From Amphibalanus amphitrite (taxonomy: Eukaryota; Arthropoda; Thecostraca; Balanomorpha; Balanidae), in assembly GCF_019059575.1 (NCBI RefSeq), contig NW_024881613.1, positions 620,001 through 684,000 on the forward strand: 64,000 bases of DNA, in the 5' to 3' direction. Numbering within the stretch: the stretch's first letter is position 1; each line of letters starts with the position of its first letter. Below are positions 21,365 through 33,861 of this stretch, piece after piece. The translations under genes were made by a program, and so were the position numbers. The notes beneath the pieces are model-generated. The model made no database searches. It saw nothing but the letters and a program-made list of their open reading frames with translations, and was not told the DNA's origin.

Positions 21365-22288
21365 TTAACCCTCGCCCGTTAACGGTATTTTGCCACCTTC
21401 GCCCATGCAGGGGGGGGGGTTGGTGCGACCCCCCCCTGGCGTTTGAAAACGGAGCGTCGTAGAGCTTAGCGGAAAAGACCAACGGATTGCTCTCAACGAG
21501 ATCTCGCGATTGGTGGTATATTTTTTGGTCCTAGGTCAACATTTGACCTACTTATGACCGGTCAAAGGTCAAATTTTCGGAAAAATCGAACTTTTTCAGA
21601 TTTCCGCGCCGATTGCGGCAAAACGGTAAGAGATATCGACTTGAAACCTTCACTATCGTGATCCTTGATCAATTCTCTATCGTTTGGTGTGTATTTCGAT
21701 GTCATAACTCTAAAAATGATGCGTTGGGAGCATCGGAAGTCTGCAAGGTCATTTGTGCATTTTGTCACGTCAGGCGTGTGACGTCACTGACCTGACCCTG
21801 ACCCAAAATGAACTACAAGAAACAACCGACGATGCCTGAAATGGATAGCAAATTCGAATTCAGGGCATCAAAATACCCCGAAAAGGCATACAAGTGCAAG
21901 AAGTCATTACAGGTCAACCGAGGTCACTGACCTGACCTTGACCTTTAGTAACCTTGAAAAGGTCAACGGACATTGTGCCAATGTCAAATCAGCCAGTTAT
22001 GATTCTAAAACAATCCATCAGTGTGTCAGGTCAGTCGGCATTTATACCAATGTGAAGCAATCTCCAATTTAGCGTAAATCTGGCCGGAGGTTGTTCCCTT
22101 TATGACGTCATAACTCCGTGACCTGACATGACCTTGACAAAAAAAACCAAAAGTTGCGCAAAGGATGCCTAATAGGGTACTGAAAATTTGAGCAGGCTAT
22201 CTGAAACGGTTCGGCGTGTAGCTAAGAAAAACCTCAGGGGGGGGGGGGTTGCACCAACCCCCCCCCCCCCTACATGGGCGAGGGTTAA
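21365..22288. mobile_element. Family C TTAA MITE, copy C1
   Basis: TTAA lies at 21365-21368 and 22285-22288, with termini CCCTCGCCC. Both ends have G-run hairpins with a GGTTGGTGCGACC or GGTTGCACCAACC centre. AGGTCA half-sites cluster at about 21530-21570 and 21905-21965. The element sits just upstream of the FReD2 promoter. Confidence 0.75.
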
Positions 22289-22779
22289 TTTATAACCAGC
22301 TTGCAAAACATCTGTATACCTACCTCCAGCCATCTGTCTGTAGGAATGACAGACAATAAACACTTGGAAGCCTAGTACCCTCTATAATATTTATGTAAAC
22401 CATGTGGACATCAGCAGAGTACTCGTACCTACATTTATATTAGTGACTGCTCCCCCTCCCCCCGGTGAACAGAGGTCTCTTGCACCAAACTACCTAGCTA
22501 GGTAAAATCGAAAAACCGGTTTCAGAATAAGCTAATCTAACGATGGTAAATTTGTTTGCAATAGCCCAATACATAATCCTACATGTGCTTGCTAAATTTT
22601 GCACGTAAATTGTTACATTTGAGACTTGGACTGGGTATACGATGCAAAATAATCCAAGCATTGGTGCAAGAGGATTTTGGTACAAGAGGCGTCTTGTTTT
22701 AAAACACTACAAAATGCACCTACTGATGAAAAAGGCACTTAGCTAGTTAACGTCAAAATAACCTGATGATCATAGAGAG
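22289..22779. other. Intergenic, nothing recognised
   Basis: No gene or clear repeat is seen. Confidence 0.35.
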
Positions 22780-25025
22780 CATATGATAATATATATCATA
22801 GACCTCTGTACACCTGGACTGAGCGCAGAAATTTCGGCCATGACCATAGTGGCCCTAACTTTCAGATGTTATATCTCGAGATCAGTAACACCGAGATAGG
22901 TCCGGTCTTCACTGTTTGATGGCCCCGTGCATTAAAAATTGAATGCAATGTCTCCGGGAGATATCGGCTGGCACAGAGGAGGGTCTGCGCGTGGCGCGTG
23001 AGGGGTGTTTACAAAGTTGGTCTAATGATATCTCCAAAACCGCGTCACTGATTGAGCTCAAATTTGGTATGTGACCAGATACAATACATCCGACACTATC
23101 ACATTTGTCAAATAGGGGTTGCTGGTGCACGTGCGCACGTGCGCACCCCTTCTTTATATCTCAGTAACCACTGGCCCGATTGAGCTCAAATTTGGTATGT
23201 GGCCAGATGACATACATTAGCCACTATTGCATTTCTGAAACAGGGGGTGCTGGTGCACGTGCGCACGTGCGCACCCCTTCTTTATATCTCAGTAACCACT
23301 GGCCCGATTGAGCTCAAATTTAGTATGTGGACAGATGACATCAATTAGCCACTAGTGCATTTCTGAAACAGGGGGTGCTGGTGCACGTGCGCACGTGCAC
23401 ACCCCTTCTTTATATCTCAGTAACCACTGGCCCGAGCAAGCTCAAATTCGGTGTGTTGTCAGATGTCATAGATCTACCACAATCCCATGTTTCGAAGAGG
23501 GGTGTTGCTGCACGTAAGCGCGTGCACAGTGCACACCCCTTCTTTATATCTCCGGAAGTACAGGGTGTCTCATAAGTTCGTTCTCACATTATATTTGCAT
23601 GTGAAACAGAGTACATTGCGTCTTGATATATTTGTGACCCCTCAATGTGCTCCCCATTTAATAGGCAAACACATGAACACATGCTGCGGCATGCCAACCA
23701 GCATGTTTGGCTGCATAGCAAGCTTAAAGTTAATCCAGACTGACTTGACATGCGTCGTGAGCTCCTCGAGGCTGGAACAGCGCTACGCTTCGACGAGCCT
23801 AATTTTCAGCATAACCAACAAATTTTTATGAAATTTTGATCCGATGAGGTGCCTGGCATGTGGTCTTGCCACAAACGCCTGTCACAGTCTCCTTGCACCG
23901 CTTTTAAGCTTTGCTTGACCTGTGCACTGATGCACTGTCTTGCCTGAAGATGGGCCTACGACCTCTCGGATGCCATTTTCTCCTCTATAAATGTGTTCAT
24001 ACTCGCGGTTCGAGTTCAGCTTGAGGGTTGAAACTCCTCCCAGATGTTCTTGGAAAAGCATTATGCTTCCCAAAGCTGTTTCTGGGACACCAATCGCAAC
24101 CTGGTCAGCGTCTGGACGCCTATAACCCCACAATACCGTGACCTTGGCCTTTCGCATAGGAACATAACGGGACGAAACGGAGGCCTCCTCCTTCGCCCTT
24201 ATGGGGTTGTTTTCGGGTTTGGACGGGTGTTTCATCTCGAACGTGGACTATTTAGTCCAGATGACCTGGTTGATGTCCTCAGCCCTTTAGTTTTTTTAGC
24301 CTCAGGCATAACGAAACTCATGTTTGGCCATTTTAAGACGTTTTTGACTGTTTTGAGCCCTCCGGTAAGCAAAGCTTAAGTAACCTTGATTTATGTACCC
24401 CGAAATAACACTCTTAGACAGCTGGTAATCCATCCTGAAAAGTCTGCTTACCAACTTTCTAACCCTTTGACCTTTTTGATGGCCACTTTGGCGCCACACA
24501 GTTTTGGCCACATGGCTCACTCCTGAGAGCTGACAAAAAAAGAGGATAAACTTGCAATGATTGACTCCCGACAAATCATCGGTGTCACTTGCTGACTGTG
24601 CTTCCAGTTAGCGATGGACATTGTCTACAGACTGGTAGGCCTCAATCACCCTCAATCGTCGCGAATGGTCACGTGCTGACTAAATACCGAGACGTACCCG
24701 TATTGGAGACCTCTGTGTTGCGGCGTTAGCCGTCTGTGTAGAAAACGGGCTCTCCAGCAAAAACTATTTTGTCTACAGAAATTAGTTACTGTGGAGCATA
24801 TTTCTACCAGCCATGGCAACCACGTAAGCCCAGTAACGAACCAATTTCAGCGTGCCTTTAAGCAAGAGAGCCTAAAAACGTAAAATTTAGGTGAGAACGA
24901 ACTTATGGGACACCCTGTACAGGCCTGATTTAATTCGAATTTGGTATATCGCCAGACGTCATATATTTACCACTCTCACATTTACAGAGCGGAGGAGGGC
25001 TCGGATGCACGTGCATTACACGCGC
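22780..25025 (+). repeat. Satellite block of about 126-bp units with palindromes, interrupted by mariner
   Basis: Units repeat with a period of about 126 bp (palindromes near 23125, 23251, 23381 and 23507). Each contains TATCTCAGTAACCACTGGCC, GAGCTCAAATTTGGTATGTG, a GGGGGTGCTG spacer and the palindrome GTGCACGTGCGCACGTGCAC or a near relative. A mariner element splits the last unit. The satellite sequence resumes at 24920 (AATTCGAATTTGGTATATCG) and fades by about 25025. An inverted copy of the block lies at 33080-33840. Confidence 0.75.
23561..24917 (-). mobile_element. Degenerate mariner/Tc1-type transposon
   Basis: A 1357-bp element flanked by TA (23559-23560 and 24918-24919), with inverted ends CAGGGTGTCTCATAAGTTCG and CAGGGTGTCCCATAAGTTCG. 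The length is that of an autonomous mariner. The minus strand carries transposase remnants in several frames: a helix-turn-helix-like segment (within 24302-24574), a catalytic-core segment near 24240, and a C-terminal part with CSSLEEL and GEHIEG motifs. The first catalytic position and its neighbour are lost (a stop codon lies in the motif) and frames are broken, so the element is inactive. Confidence 0.75.
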
Positions 25026-26228
25026 CTTTACCTACTTTAATAGTTCTAGGCCTCCGGATATCTGTGTTTCCGATTGTATGTTAATTAGTTCAAGTAAGGT
25101 GGTAGACGTGGCTGATTATCTGTGCGATACCTTACCGGGGCTGCATTTCATTCCGCACCATTTTTTTCTTATAATTGTGAATGAGCGACTCCCGGTAATA
25201 GCAATAAATTGACATGGAAAATGGTATGAAGATCGGCTATGTTAATAAAGATATAGGAAGCAATAAACGAAGCAACGATTTTATTTAGAAAAAAACTTAG
25301 TGCTAATTTTTTGTACGTGACGTCTGTTTTAAATAAATTTCCACATCAACAAATGGTACACCATCTTGAAGAAACTCCAAAAAGCGCTAAATGCAATCCG
25401 CGCATCAGACGGTTCTATCGAAATCTCGTGACATTGCGAGAAAAATCATAAAAATGTACATTGAAAACGAGTATTCGCGATACACATCAAAGATTAAGAA
25501 AGTGTAGCCTTGATTTATTTTTATTGTTTTTATGAAGTTGTGCGTGATTTAAATACTATAGAATATTTAGATGTTTTAGTCATTGGTTCGAAAGGTTTAT
25601 GTTGTTACAGACCATTGCTTGACATTGTTGGTATGCCACATTTCAACTACGTTCCGAGTTTTTGAAGAAGGTTCATGCCAGTTCATGCATTGACGAATCC
25701 CAGAGAATGATCTAATGCGGCGACAAGGCACCACACCAGCTGCCTTCAGGCTTCAGGTCAAGTTTTAGGTGAGTGGTGTCATCGGTGGTCGCCGTAAAAC
25801 TACTGTATACCAATGATCGATTCATCACTTGAAAACGATGGCTTTCTACATCGCCGAAAACAGTAATGCTATTTTACTTTTTTTTCTTTTGGCCATCCAT
25901 GACTGAGTACCAAAGTAGCCTTATGCTCTTATCTTAATCGTAGTTTTCATGGTTTGAATCCCCAACAATGCTGTTTATGTTTAATGCCAGTACTGAATTA
26001 CAATTAATGTTTCTTTTCATACAGACGCTTTTGAGACAGAAGTCACGGTAGCAGTACTTAGATATTGAAGAGTCAAAAACTGCATTGTTTCATTATGCAA
26101 GAGGTTCTTCTTAGATTCAGATAATTTGTCACCGACCGTCCACCTACCTATAATGGTACCTACATCGATATGCGGCCTGGTCACCTCGTGGTGTGCAGAG
26201 GACAGAACTGCCTAATTCAGTAGGTATG
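25026..26228. other. AT-rich intergenic, nothing recognised
   Basis: About 1.2 kb without a supported ORF or clear repeat. Confidence 0.35.
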
Positions 26229-26232
26229 TACC

Positions 26233-29200
26233 TGTAGCAAGGGAAATTAGAAAAAAATAAAAAAAGAAACACGGGGATAAGTACTGCATCTTGCGGTTAT
26301 TTGTAGCAAGGGAAATTAGAAAAGGTAAGAATAAGAATAAAGAGCTGCATCTTTTCGGTTCCTCAAACACCGCGGTCCACTGTCGTTCGGCTGGTTGTAG
26401 CAGAAGAGAGAGAGAGAGCAAATTGCTGCTGGGAGATCCTCGATAGTAAAGCTGGTAGAACAGGGGAGCTTGAGAGTCTTGGAAAAGATCCCGAGAGAGA
26501 TCTAGATATCCTGAGATGGAGATTAGATCCTGAGATGGAGATTTAGATACAGATCCACCCTGCATACAAATACATCTGATGGAAGATGCTTTTTAATTTA
26601 GAGGCTTGATGATTCTGTTCATTGTATAGACCATGATGCACGAGATGCTTCTTCACTGCTCGGATTAGGGATAGAGGGATCCGATCAGCTGAGTTTGCGG
26701 CACAGTTGGGCAGGTGAAGGACAGGGCATTCGAGGTCCCGATGACCACTGCCAAACTTATGGGTGGTAATTACATTGATTAATTGAATGTGATCATTCGT
26801 CCAGTCACCCATTCCTATATCACTGGCCTTCTCATTACGAAAATTGCCCACGTAATTCGTATTAGCGTTGCTATTTTAAGTTGCCCTCGAGATTAAATTA
26901 GTTTGACTGTCCTAACTGAGCTTCGCTAAACTCCCATCGGCCTTATCCTAAGATTCATCCTTTACCATTTTCACTCTCATCCTCTCTCAACATTCGTTCG
27001 TCATATATTCACCCAAATTTATGTAGCGCCCCTCAAATTCCCTCCGATGATGTTAGGTGCCTGACTAAAAGCGATCTCCCCGGCGAGATAAATGTCTCTT
27101 TCCGAAATCCATATGCATGCCCCGCTAACCGGCGACAAAGATACTTATCGCAGGGCCGTCCAGAATAATTGCACAAATATCCACCCTACTAATTTATGGG
27201 ATTCACTACACGTCCGATAGACTTATGGTACACACATACACGATTTATATCCGACTTATCTCTCTACCGGGAGAGATTACCTATGCCCTCTTCCGGTCCG
27301 CGTGTAACATTCCCGTTCACGACCCAGGGACCACAGTTCATATCCTGGAACTATCCTTAAACCATGGGATTTACTCTTCAAGGCCTTACGTGTCCTGGAG
27401 TACATTCTTCCCTCCCCTGAGGCTGTCCAGTACCGATTAGAGTACCTTTACGAAATAAGTATGAGGACTTACCCGGGACACTACGGCTCGCCTTATCCGC
27501 CCTTTGGGTGACTCACCCCTGACCATCGGCCTCTTGCCTTTGGCATAACTTACTCTCCACTGTACTGTGCCAATCTTCCCCGTTCCCCCCTGCCGTAGAA
27601 ACCTCTCACTGCCTTCTCACCCAGTGTTACCTAAGCGGGAAAATTAACAGTGGCCGGTACCACTCGCGGAAAACGTGCATATGCCCTGCGTACGTGACGG
27701 TGTGTCCCTCTTAACATTCCGGTCTGGACGTGGGTTTAGAGAAGTGCATCTGTGTCTCATACAGTCATGCTGGTAAACGTTACGCCATAGGAGACGGGCG
27801 AACAAGCCGTCTGTGCTTCACAATGCCCTGTGCCAATATTGGTGGAATAATTATTGGCGCTAACTCGCAAGAACACGAATAACAGAAACGCATTATTTAT
27901 CCAAACCAAATCGTAATCTCAAGACATAAATTCTGCTGCACACGTGAATCCAATCATCAGTTCTCGTATACAATCCTAGTAGACCTTGAACCGCTCTTGA
28001 TTTAATCAGATGATCTAGAACCAATTAGTACACACCGATCTGCCGTCTGGTTGTGATCCACCGTATCATAGTGAATTACTGAATGCTCAAACGGAAATGA
28101 CTCCTTGAAACTCGTTCGATAGCTTCTGATGGGCTACTAGTTACCTATACAAATTATCTTTATAGAGTGCCAGAATATTGTCATAGGGGTCCCTAGCCTT
28201 TCATAGAAAATCTAATTTAAATCATCCTATTAGCAGTAACCAATGCACATCAAATGAACTGCAGTCCTAGATATCATAAAGCATGTCATATTTAAAATTA
28301 TGCATTAACTGTTTACGTTCTTATCCCGTTGCAACTTTCTACAACTAACCATGTTTCTATACGATGACCTTCACCTACCGCACGCGCCCCAATTACGGCT
28401 AACCCACTGCCCCTGTTGTGGCTGCTCCTCGCGCCCTCTGGCGGCTCAACGCCCGCGTCGGGGACGACGAATACCACGGCCGCCGGCCGGCGCCGCGTCG
28501 ACACCGTCAGTCACCGTCACGCCGTTATGGGCGCGTCAACACTCGCGGTACAGTGCTCGTGCGTGTTGTCTCTTCTGGCCGGGTAGATTCACCGGATGTG
28601 TCAATGAGTGTAAATCTGGTAAAATATCGCTGCAATATCTCCCTGTTCGACATCTCATCAGCTCCATTCCACGTAAGTTTTTTTTAAAAATTAAATTCCT
28701 GTCCCATTTAATCGTTTCCTAACAAAGATGGTCTTTGCTAATATTTATTCTACAGAAGCACAACGATCGGTACCTATATTAGTCGCATATTAGTTCTAAC
28801 CACAAACAATTCTACAGCTACCTATTACTCGACATTTCGCAATTTCAATGACGCAAAGTACAAGGACCATCTAAAGTCGCAAAGTGTCAAAACCGTCGAC
28901 CTCATACCACTACTCTCAACTCTGCACCTATGTAACAGAAGAAATTCCGCCGTAAGCTCAAGCATTCGTATCTGTCGAAAATCATAACTCATAGCCATAT
29001 TCATAGATCGATTGCATGAATCAGTCGTCACCTTAAAACATTACATTCCTTTTCAACCGTATTTACCTGTTCTATAATTGATTTCGACTTCGCAATTAAT
29101 TCCTACAGCAATATTACCAATGATTTCGCAATGCAACTTTTAGTGAGTACAGCACGAATCTAAACCCTTAATTTCACAAACGTTCCAATCTCAAATCGTA

Positions 29201-30985
29201 CCTGACCACCGCCGACAATAAATCGAACGAACCAGTTTGACCAAAGACAAAGACATATTAAATGCTGTCACGTATCCTGTCATCAATCTCAACGTTCGTG
29301 ACAATGAGCTGCTTATTCAAATTTTAGCCTCTCGCTCTCGGCCTAATCGTGAACCCCAACAGACAATAACGGTTTGTTGGCGACTCTGACATGACCTCAC
29401 AATTCAGATCCTAATATGCTACTAGGGTGTCTGGACCAATAAGTTCAAAGTAATTTAAGTTTTCCAATTCCAATTGAGAGTGCATTTTATGGCAACCGAA
29501 AATGTTTGGCAGTCGTCACGGCACGGAAGGGGCAGAGGGGGGGGGGGGTCAAGGATTCGGATTGAGCAGACTTTTCAACAACACTCACATTCTGGAGTTT
29601 CTCTGCGCTTCCGCTTCTCAGTGTGGTCACAAGCGTCGGCGGTTGTCCTCCGGCTCTGGTCGGTCGAACTGAAGAGGCTTCTCGCGGGTGACCCCGGACT
29701 GACGGCGGCTCCCAGATGGCGTCTCCGGCTCCAGCTGTGGACTGTGACTCTCGGCTGCTCGACTGCGACTCTCGGCTGCTCGACTGTGACTGACCCCCTG
29801 GTTGGATGGTGCACACTTTTATAGTTGGGGGGAGGGGTGACTGCCACGCCCTTGCGCCGTCATCTTCCTCTGCCTTCTTCTGGTGGGTGGGTCCGTAAGA
29901 TGGCGCCCTCTGTCCTGTTTAGTCACCTTGTTCCTCTGTGCCTGCAATTTTTAGCCGTCGAATCGTCTTCGTGTTGAGTGCTTTATCATTTAAGTAATCG
30001 CTGGCATAAAACAATCCCTGAGATGTTTGTTATCTTCGAGTTTTAATTTTGATTCTTCAATTTCATTTTATTCAAACTTTTGTTTCCTTCCGTTTCGTCT
30101 GCCGCCAACGCCCCTGTGACGTCACTCTTGCTCCGCCCACCGTACCGGGGCGTGGCCGTAACGCAGCGCCTTCTTCCTCTGCGGAGATCTCTGGAACTAC
30201 AGGTCATTGCTTGCGGCTGTTGTGGAGGTCACCTTGAAGTCGTTCTGCCGGGTCGCTCACCCTGGGTTGCTGTACACCGACAAAGGAGGCTATGTGCTCC
30301 AGCCGGCCTCCATCCTTGACACTGCTCCATGATCTGTTGACATATCTTGCTGATGCAGCGTTATTTGAGGAGGTTCTAATCGCTCATCCTGCGGTAGCTG
30401 TCTCCATAGGCGGGCGTCGTAATGAGAGTTTAACGGTTGCCCATTGCGAAGACCTCTGGAACCTGCGTTTTTGCTTGCCATAGGATCTTCCTGGTTGTGC
30501 CATTCCCACCATGTGACTCAGCGCGGCGCAGCTGTTGTGGTACCTGACAGAGTACGTGACAAGTGACAGAGTACCTTAACGTGCTCGCTCGCCGCCGCCG
30601 CCGGCCGCGGTCCTGACGTAGCTTGTTGACTCAGCTGTGCCTCGACGGTTCGTACTGATGTAGGCGGCATCGTCTTCTCGCAGTTGTGTCTACTGCGGGC
30701 TATTCCCACGGACAGTGCTCGTTGCGGGAGTTGGAGAAAAGTGATGTGTGGGGATGGCGGGCTTGGTGACTGGGGGGTGTGTGAATAATGAGAGGGGAGG
30801 GGAGCGCAGCAGCAGCGCTCCGCTCAGCTGTGCGTCACCCGGTGGCAGCGATGCGTGTGTGAATGGAGGGCTAGGCCTGTGACCGGACTGCGAGGGGGGG
30901 GGGACTGCCGGACCGAGCCGTGCCGAAAAGATACTACGTTAAATGTTCAAGATGTAGCGTGCTACTCAAGATGTAGCGTGCTACA
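26233..30985 (-). mobile_element. Solo LTR (4.75 kb) of the giant-LTR retrotransposon
   Basis: On the minus strand it begins TGTAGCACGCTACATC at 30985 and ends CCCTTGCTACA at 26233. These are the same TGTAGC...GCTACA ends as the LTRs at 35029 and 41251. It is flanked by a 4-bp duplication TACC (26229-26232 and 30986-30989). A TATA box (CTTTTATA on plus, 29816-29823) lies at the position equivalent to the complete element. It differs from those LTRs by many substitutions and small indels and has short tandem duplications at both ends, so it is an older insertion reduced to a solo LTR by recombination. Confidence 0.85.
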
Positions 30986-30989
30986 TACC

Positions 30990-32575
30990 CACTGCAGCCT
31001 ACCAGTAACTGTACGGAAGAATAGCAAAATAGCGAACAGAAAAAGAAGTCGTGGTGAATACCCATCAACAAACAACGGCCAGCCGCTGGAGCAAGTCGGC
31101 CCAGTGAGCAGGTGAACCGCACCGACCGAAGCCCGGCCACCAGGTCCCTCTCTGGAGAGGGCAGCAGCGGCCGCCTGGCTGCCAGCGACGGACAAAACGT
31201 GGAGGTGCTGGAGCGTGAGATGCACGCCGCGGCTTGGATCATTACCGGCTGCATCGGATCGGCCCCCACCATGGGGTCATGGCTAGCTGAGGCTGTCGTG
31301 GTACCGGTCGCGGCGTGCCGCACGGCGCTGGCAGCGCGGATCCCGACCAGGGAAGCATCCCTGCCCACCGAGGACCCTCTGCAGCAGCTGGCCGCCGCGG
31401 ACCCACTGAATCCTTCTTTTCTGAATCCTCAAGTCCGCCCCAGCGCCCCCCCCCCCTCCACCCCACCCTGGCTGCCGACTTGTGCAATTACCTTCAAGCT
31501 GGAGATAGGAGCGGAGGGAGCTGCCGCCTCCTCGAAGAGGGACACCGCGCTCCATCACCTGACATCACTGAACTAGTGCGGGACCTGGGTATGGACTGAT
31601 GGGCCGGCGAGGGGTGGGGTCCTCCGTGGCGGAGCCGGCGCGCTGACCATCTACGCTGACGACGATCGCGTCGAGCTGAAGAGACCCGCCGGAGTGCTCA
31701 GTTCTAGTTTCAGAGCGACCACGCAGTCACTGGCAGACCCGCATACCCGTACCCGACGCGCAGAGCGGCTACCGGCTGGTATATACCGCGAGCTGATGGG
31801 TGCGCGTGTCCCAGCTGTTGAAGTGCACCAGATCCCGCCGCACCCGGCCGATGGAGTACCTGCATTCAATTGGCCGGAGCCCGACAGCCGCCTGCACCCA
31901 GTGCCGGGACCTCCAGTACGAGGCCGCGCAAGGCCCGCAATGCAGAGAGGAGGCGGACCCCCCCCCCCCCACCGGCACGTCCTGATCACGTGCCCGGGCC
32001 TGAAGGGCGTCCGCCTCAGAATCCCGGCCTCTGGGAATATACTCCCGACACGAGACGGCCGACACCCGAGGAAGCCTGGCGCAGCGACGTGGTGGCGGCC
32101 CTGGTGGCCGCCTTAAGGGCCCTCCAGAGCCTCTAGGCTACGCCGCGGGACGCCAGCGGCCGGAGGGACCAACAACAACAACCGCCGCCCGACGGAAAAC
32201 TGCCTGAGCCTGAGCTGTGACAAGTTCTGTCCAGCCGAAGCTACCCGTGTGCTACCTCATTTTGTGCTACGTGGAGGACATTACGCAGCACTACTTAAGC
32301 CTATATAGTGCTCCTCGTGCCTCAGTAGGTAAACCGTATCGACCGTCACGCGACGGAGGACTGCCTGGGCTGTGAGAATATCGACTGTTCAGACGGAGCT
32401 ACCCGTGTGCTATCTCCTTATGTGCCAGGTGGAGGACAACCCGTAGCACTGCTCAAGTGCCTAAGTGTTGTTTCGTTTCGCATCCGTGTGATATGTTATG
32501 ACTTCTGTGGAGTTGGTTATTCATTCGTGTAGGTATGAAGAATAAAAAAGTTCAGTAAAATAAAATAGTTTTGCA
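30990..32575 (+). mobile_element. Decayed LINE 3' part (RT end, RNase H, CCHC) and 3' UTR
   Basis: In changing plus-strand frames I see a WIITGCIGSAP...LAEA segment like the end of a non-LTR reverse transcriptase (about 31235-31390). An RNase H-like TDG...GGAGAL...SSSFRA segment follows (about 31595-31720). A C-terminal CTQC...CREEAD...HVLITCPGL zinc-knuckle type segment lies at about 31890-32000, ending ALVAALRALQSL-stop at about 32136. The usual acidic residue after FRA is replaced by T. The order fits I/R1/Jockey-like LINEs. Frameshifts make it non-functional. A 3' UTR of about 400 bp ends near AATAAA-rich sequence at 32542-32570. Confidence 0.65.
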
Positions 32576-32660
32576 ATGCATTATTTATACATCGTTTACA
32601 GATCTATTGTTCAAAGTGGAAAAAAGTCAAATAAAACCATTCGAAAGAGATATTCTCTTG

Positions 32661-32814
32661 CATAGGCGGCTGAACGGGGAGGGCACCGGGGCACCGTGGC
32701 CCCCTTTGATTTTGGCATTTTGACCATAGTCCTATGGGCGTTGCATGGAAAGAATGGGACCAAAAGTCGGCAGTGCCTCCCCCCTCCTTAATTGAAGGTG
32801 TTCCGCCGCTACTG
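32661..32814. mobile_element. 154-bp hAT MITE
   Basis: Ends CATAGGCGGCTGAAC and, inverted, CAGTAGCGGCGGAAC are flanked by a perfect 8-bp duplication TTCTCTTG (32653-32660 and 32815-32822). That duplication length and terminus type are diagnostic of hAT elements. It is too short to encode anything. Confidence 0.75.
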
Positions 32815-32979
32815 TTCTCTTGACGTAAACTTAGAACAGAATCCCCTGTTCGAGGGTTGCCTCTGACGGAGATGCATGATATGATACTGCACTCCGAACT
32901 TGAGAGCAATGGTACGCGCCGATTAGTTTCCATAAAAAGGGAAGTGCACTGTCAGCGCCGGTTCCAGAATGCGCCCATA

Positions 32980-33842
32980 CAGTTTCAGAAACGCGTTAGC
33001 GGCAGTTGCTTGATGTTTGGCCCCACATTTGAGCTCAATCGGGCCCAAGAATCGGGTCAGCAGTTCCGGACATATAAGAAAGTGTATGCACGTGCACACG
33101 TGCGGCAGCACCCACAGCAGCACCCTCTGTTTCAGAAATGCAAAAGTGGCTAATGATATGTCATCTAGCCACATCACCAAATTTGAGCTCAATCGGGCCA
33201 GTGGTTACTGAGATATAAGGAAGGGGTGCGCACGTGCGCACGTGCACCAGCCAGCACCCCCTGTTTCAGAAATGCGCTAGTGGCTAATTGATGTCATCTG
33301 TCCACATACTAAATTTGAGCTCAATTGGGCCAGTGGTTACTGAGATATAAAGAAGGGGTGTGCACGTGCGCACGTGCACCAGCACCCCCTGTTTCAGAAA
33401 TGCAATAGTGGCTAATGTATGTCATCTGGCCACATACCAAATTTGAGCTCAATCGGGCCAGTGGTTACTGAGATATAAAGAAGGGGTGCGCACGTGCGCA
33501 CGTGCACCAGCAATCCCTATTTGACAAATGTGATAGTGTCGGATGTATTGTATCTGGTCACATACCAAATTTGAGCTCAATCAGTGACGCGGTTCTGGAG
33601 ATATCATTAGACCAACTTTGTAAACACCCCTCACGCGCCACGCGCAGACCCTCCTCCGTGCCAGCCGATATCTCCCGGAGACATTGCATTCAATTTTTAA
33701 TGCACGGGGTCATCAAACAGTGAAGACCGGACCTATGTGGGTGTTACTGATCTCGAGATATAAAATCTGAAAGTTAGGGCCACTATGGTCATGGCCGAAA
33801 TTTCTGCGCTCAGTCCAGGTGTACAGAGGTCTATGTATATAT
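32980..33842 (-). repeat. Inverted copy of the 126-bp satellite block
   Basis: Reverse complement of 22800-23540. Units with CACGTGCGCACGTG palindromes lie at about 33085, 33230, 33360 and 33490, followed by the same flank (GAAGACCGGACC..., CTCAGTCCAGGTGTACAGAG) up to a short TA run. No mariner has been inserted here. Confidence 0.75.
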
Positions 33843-33861
33843 ATGTTACGGGTCATATGCT

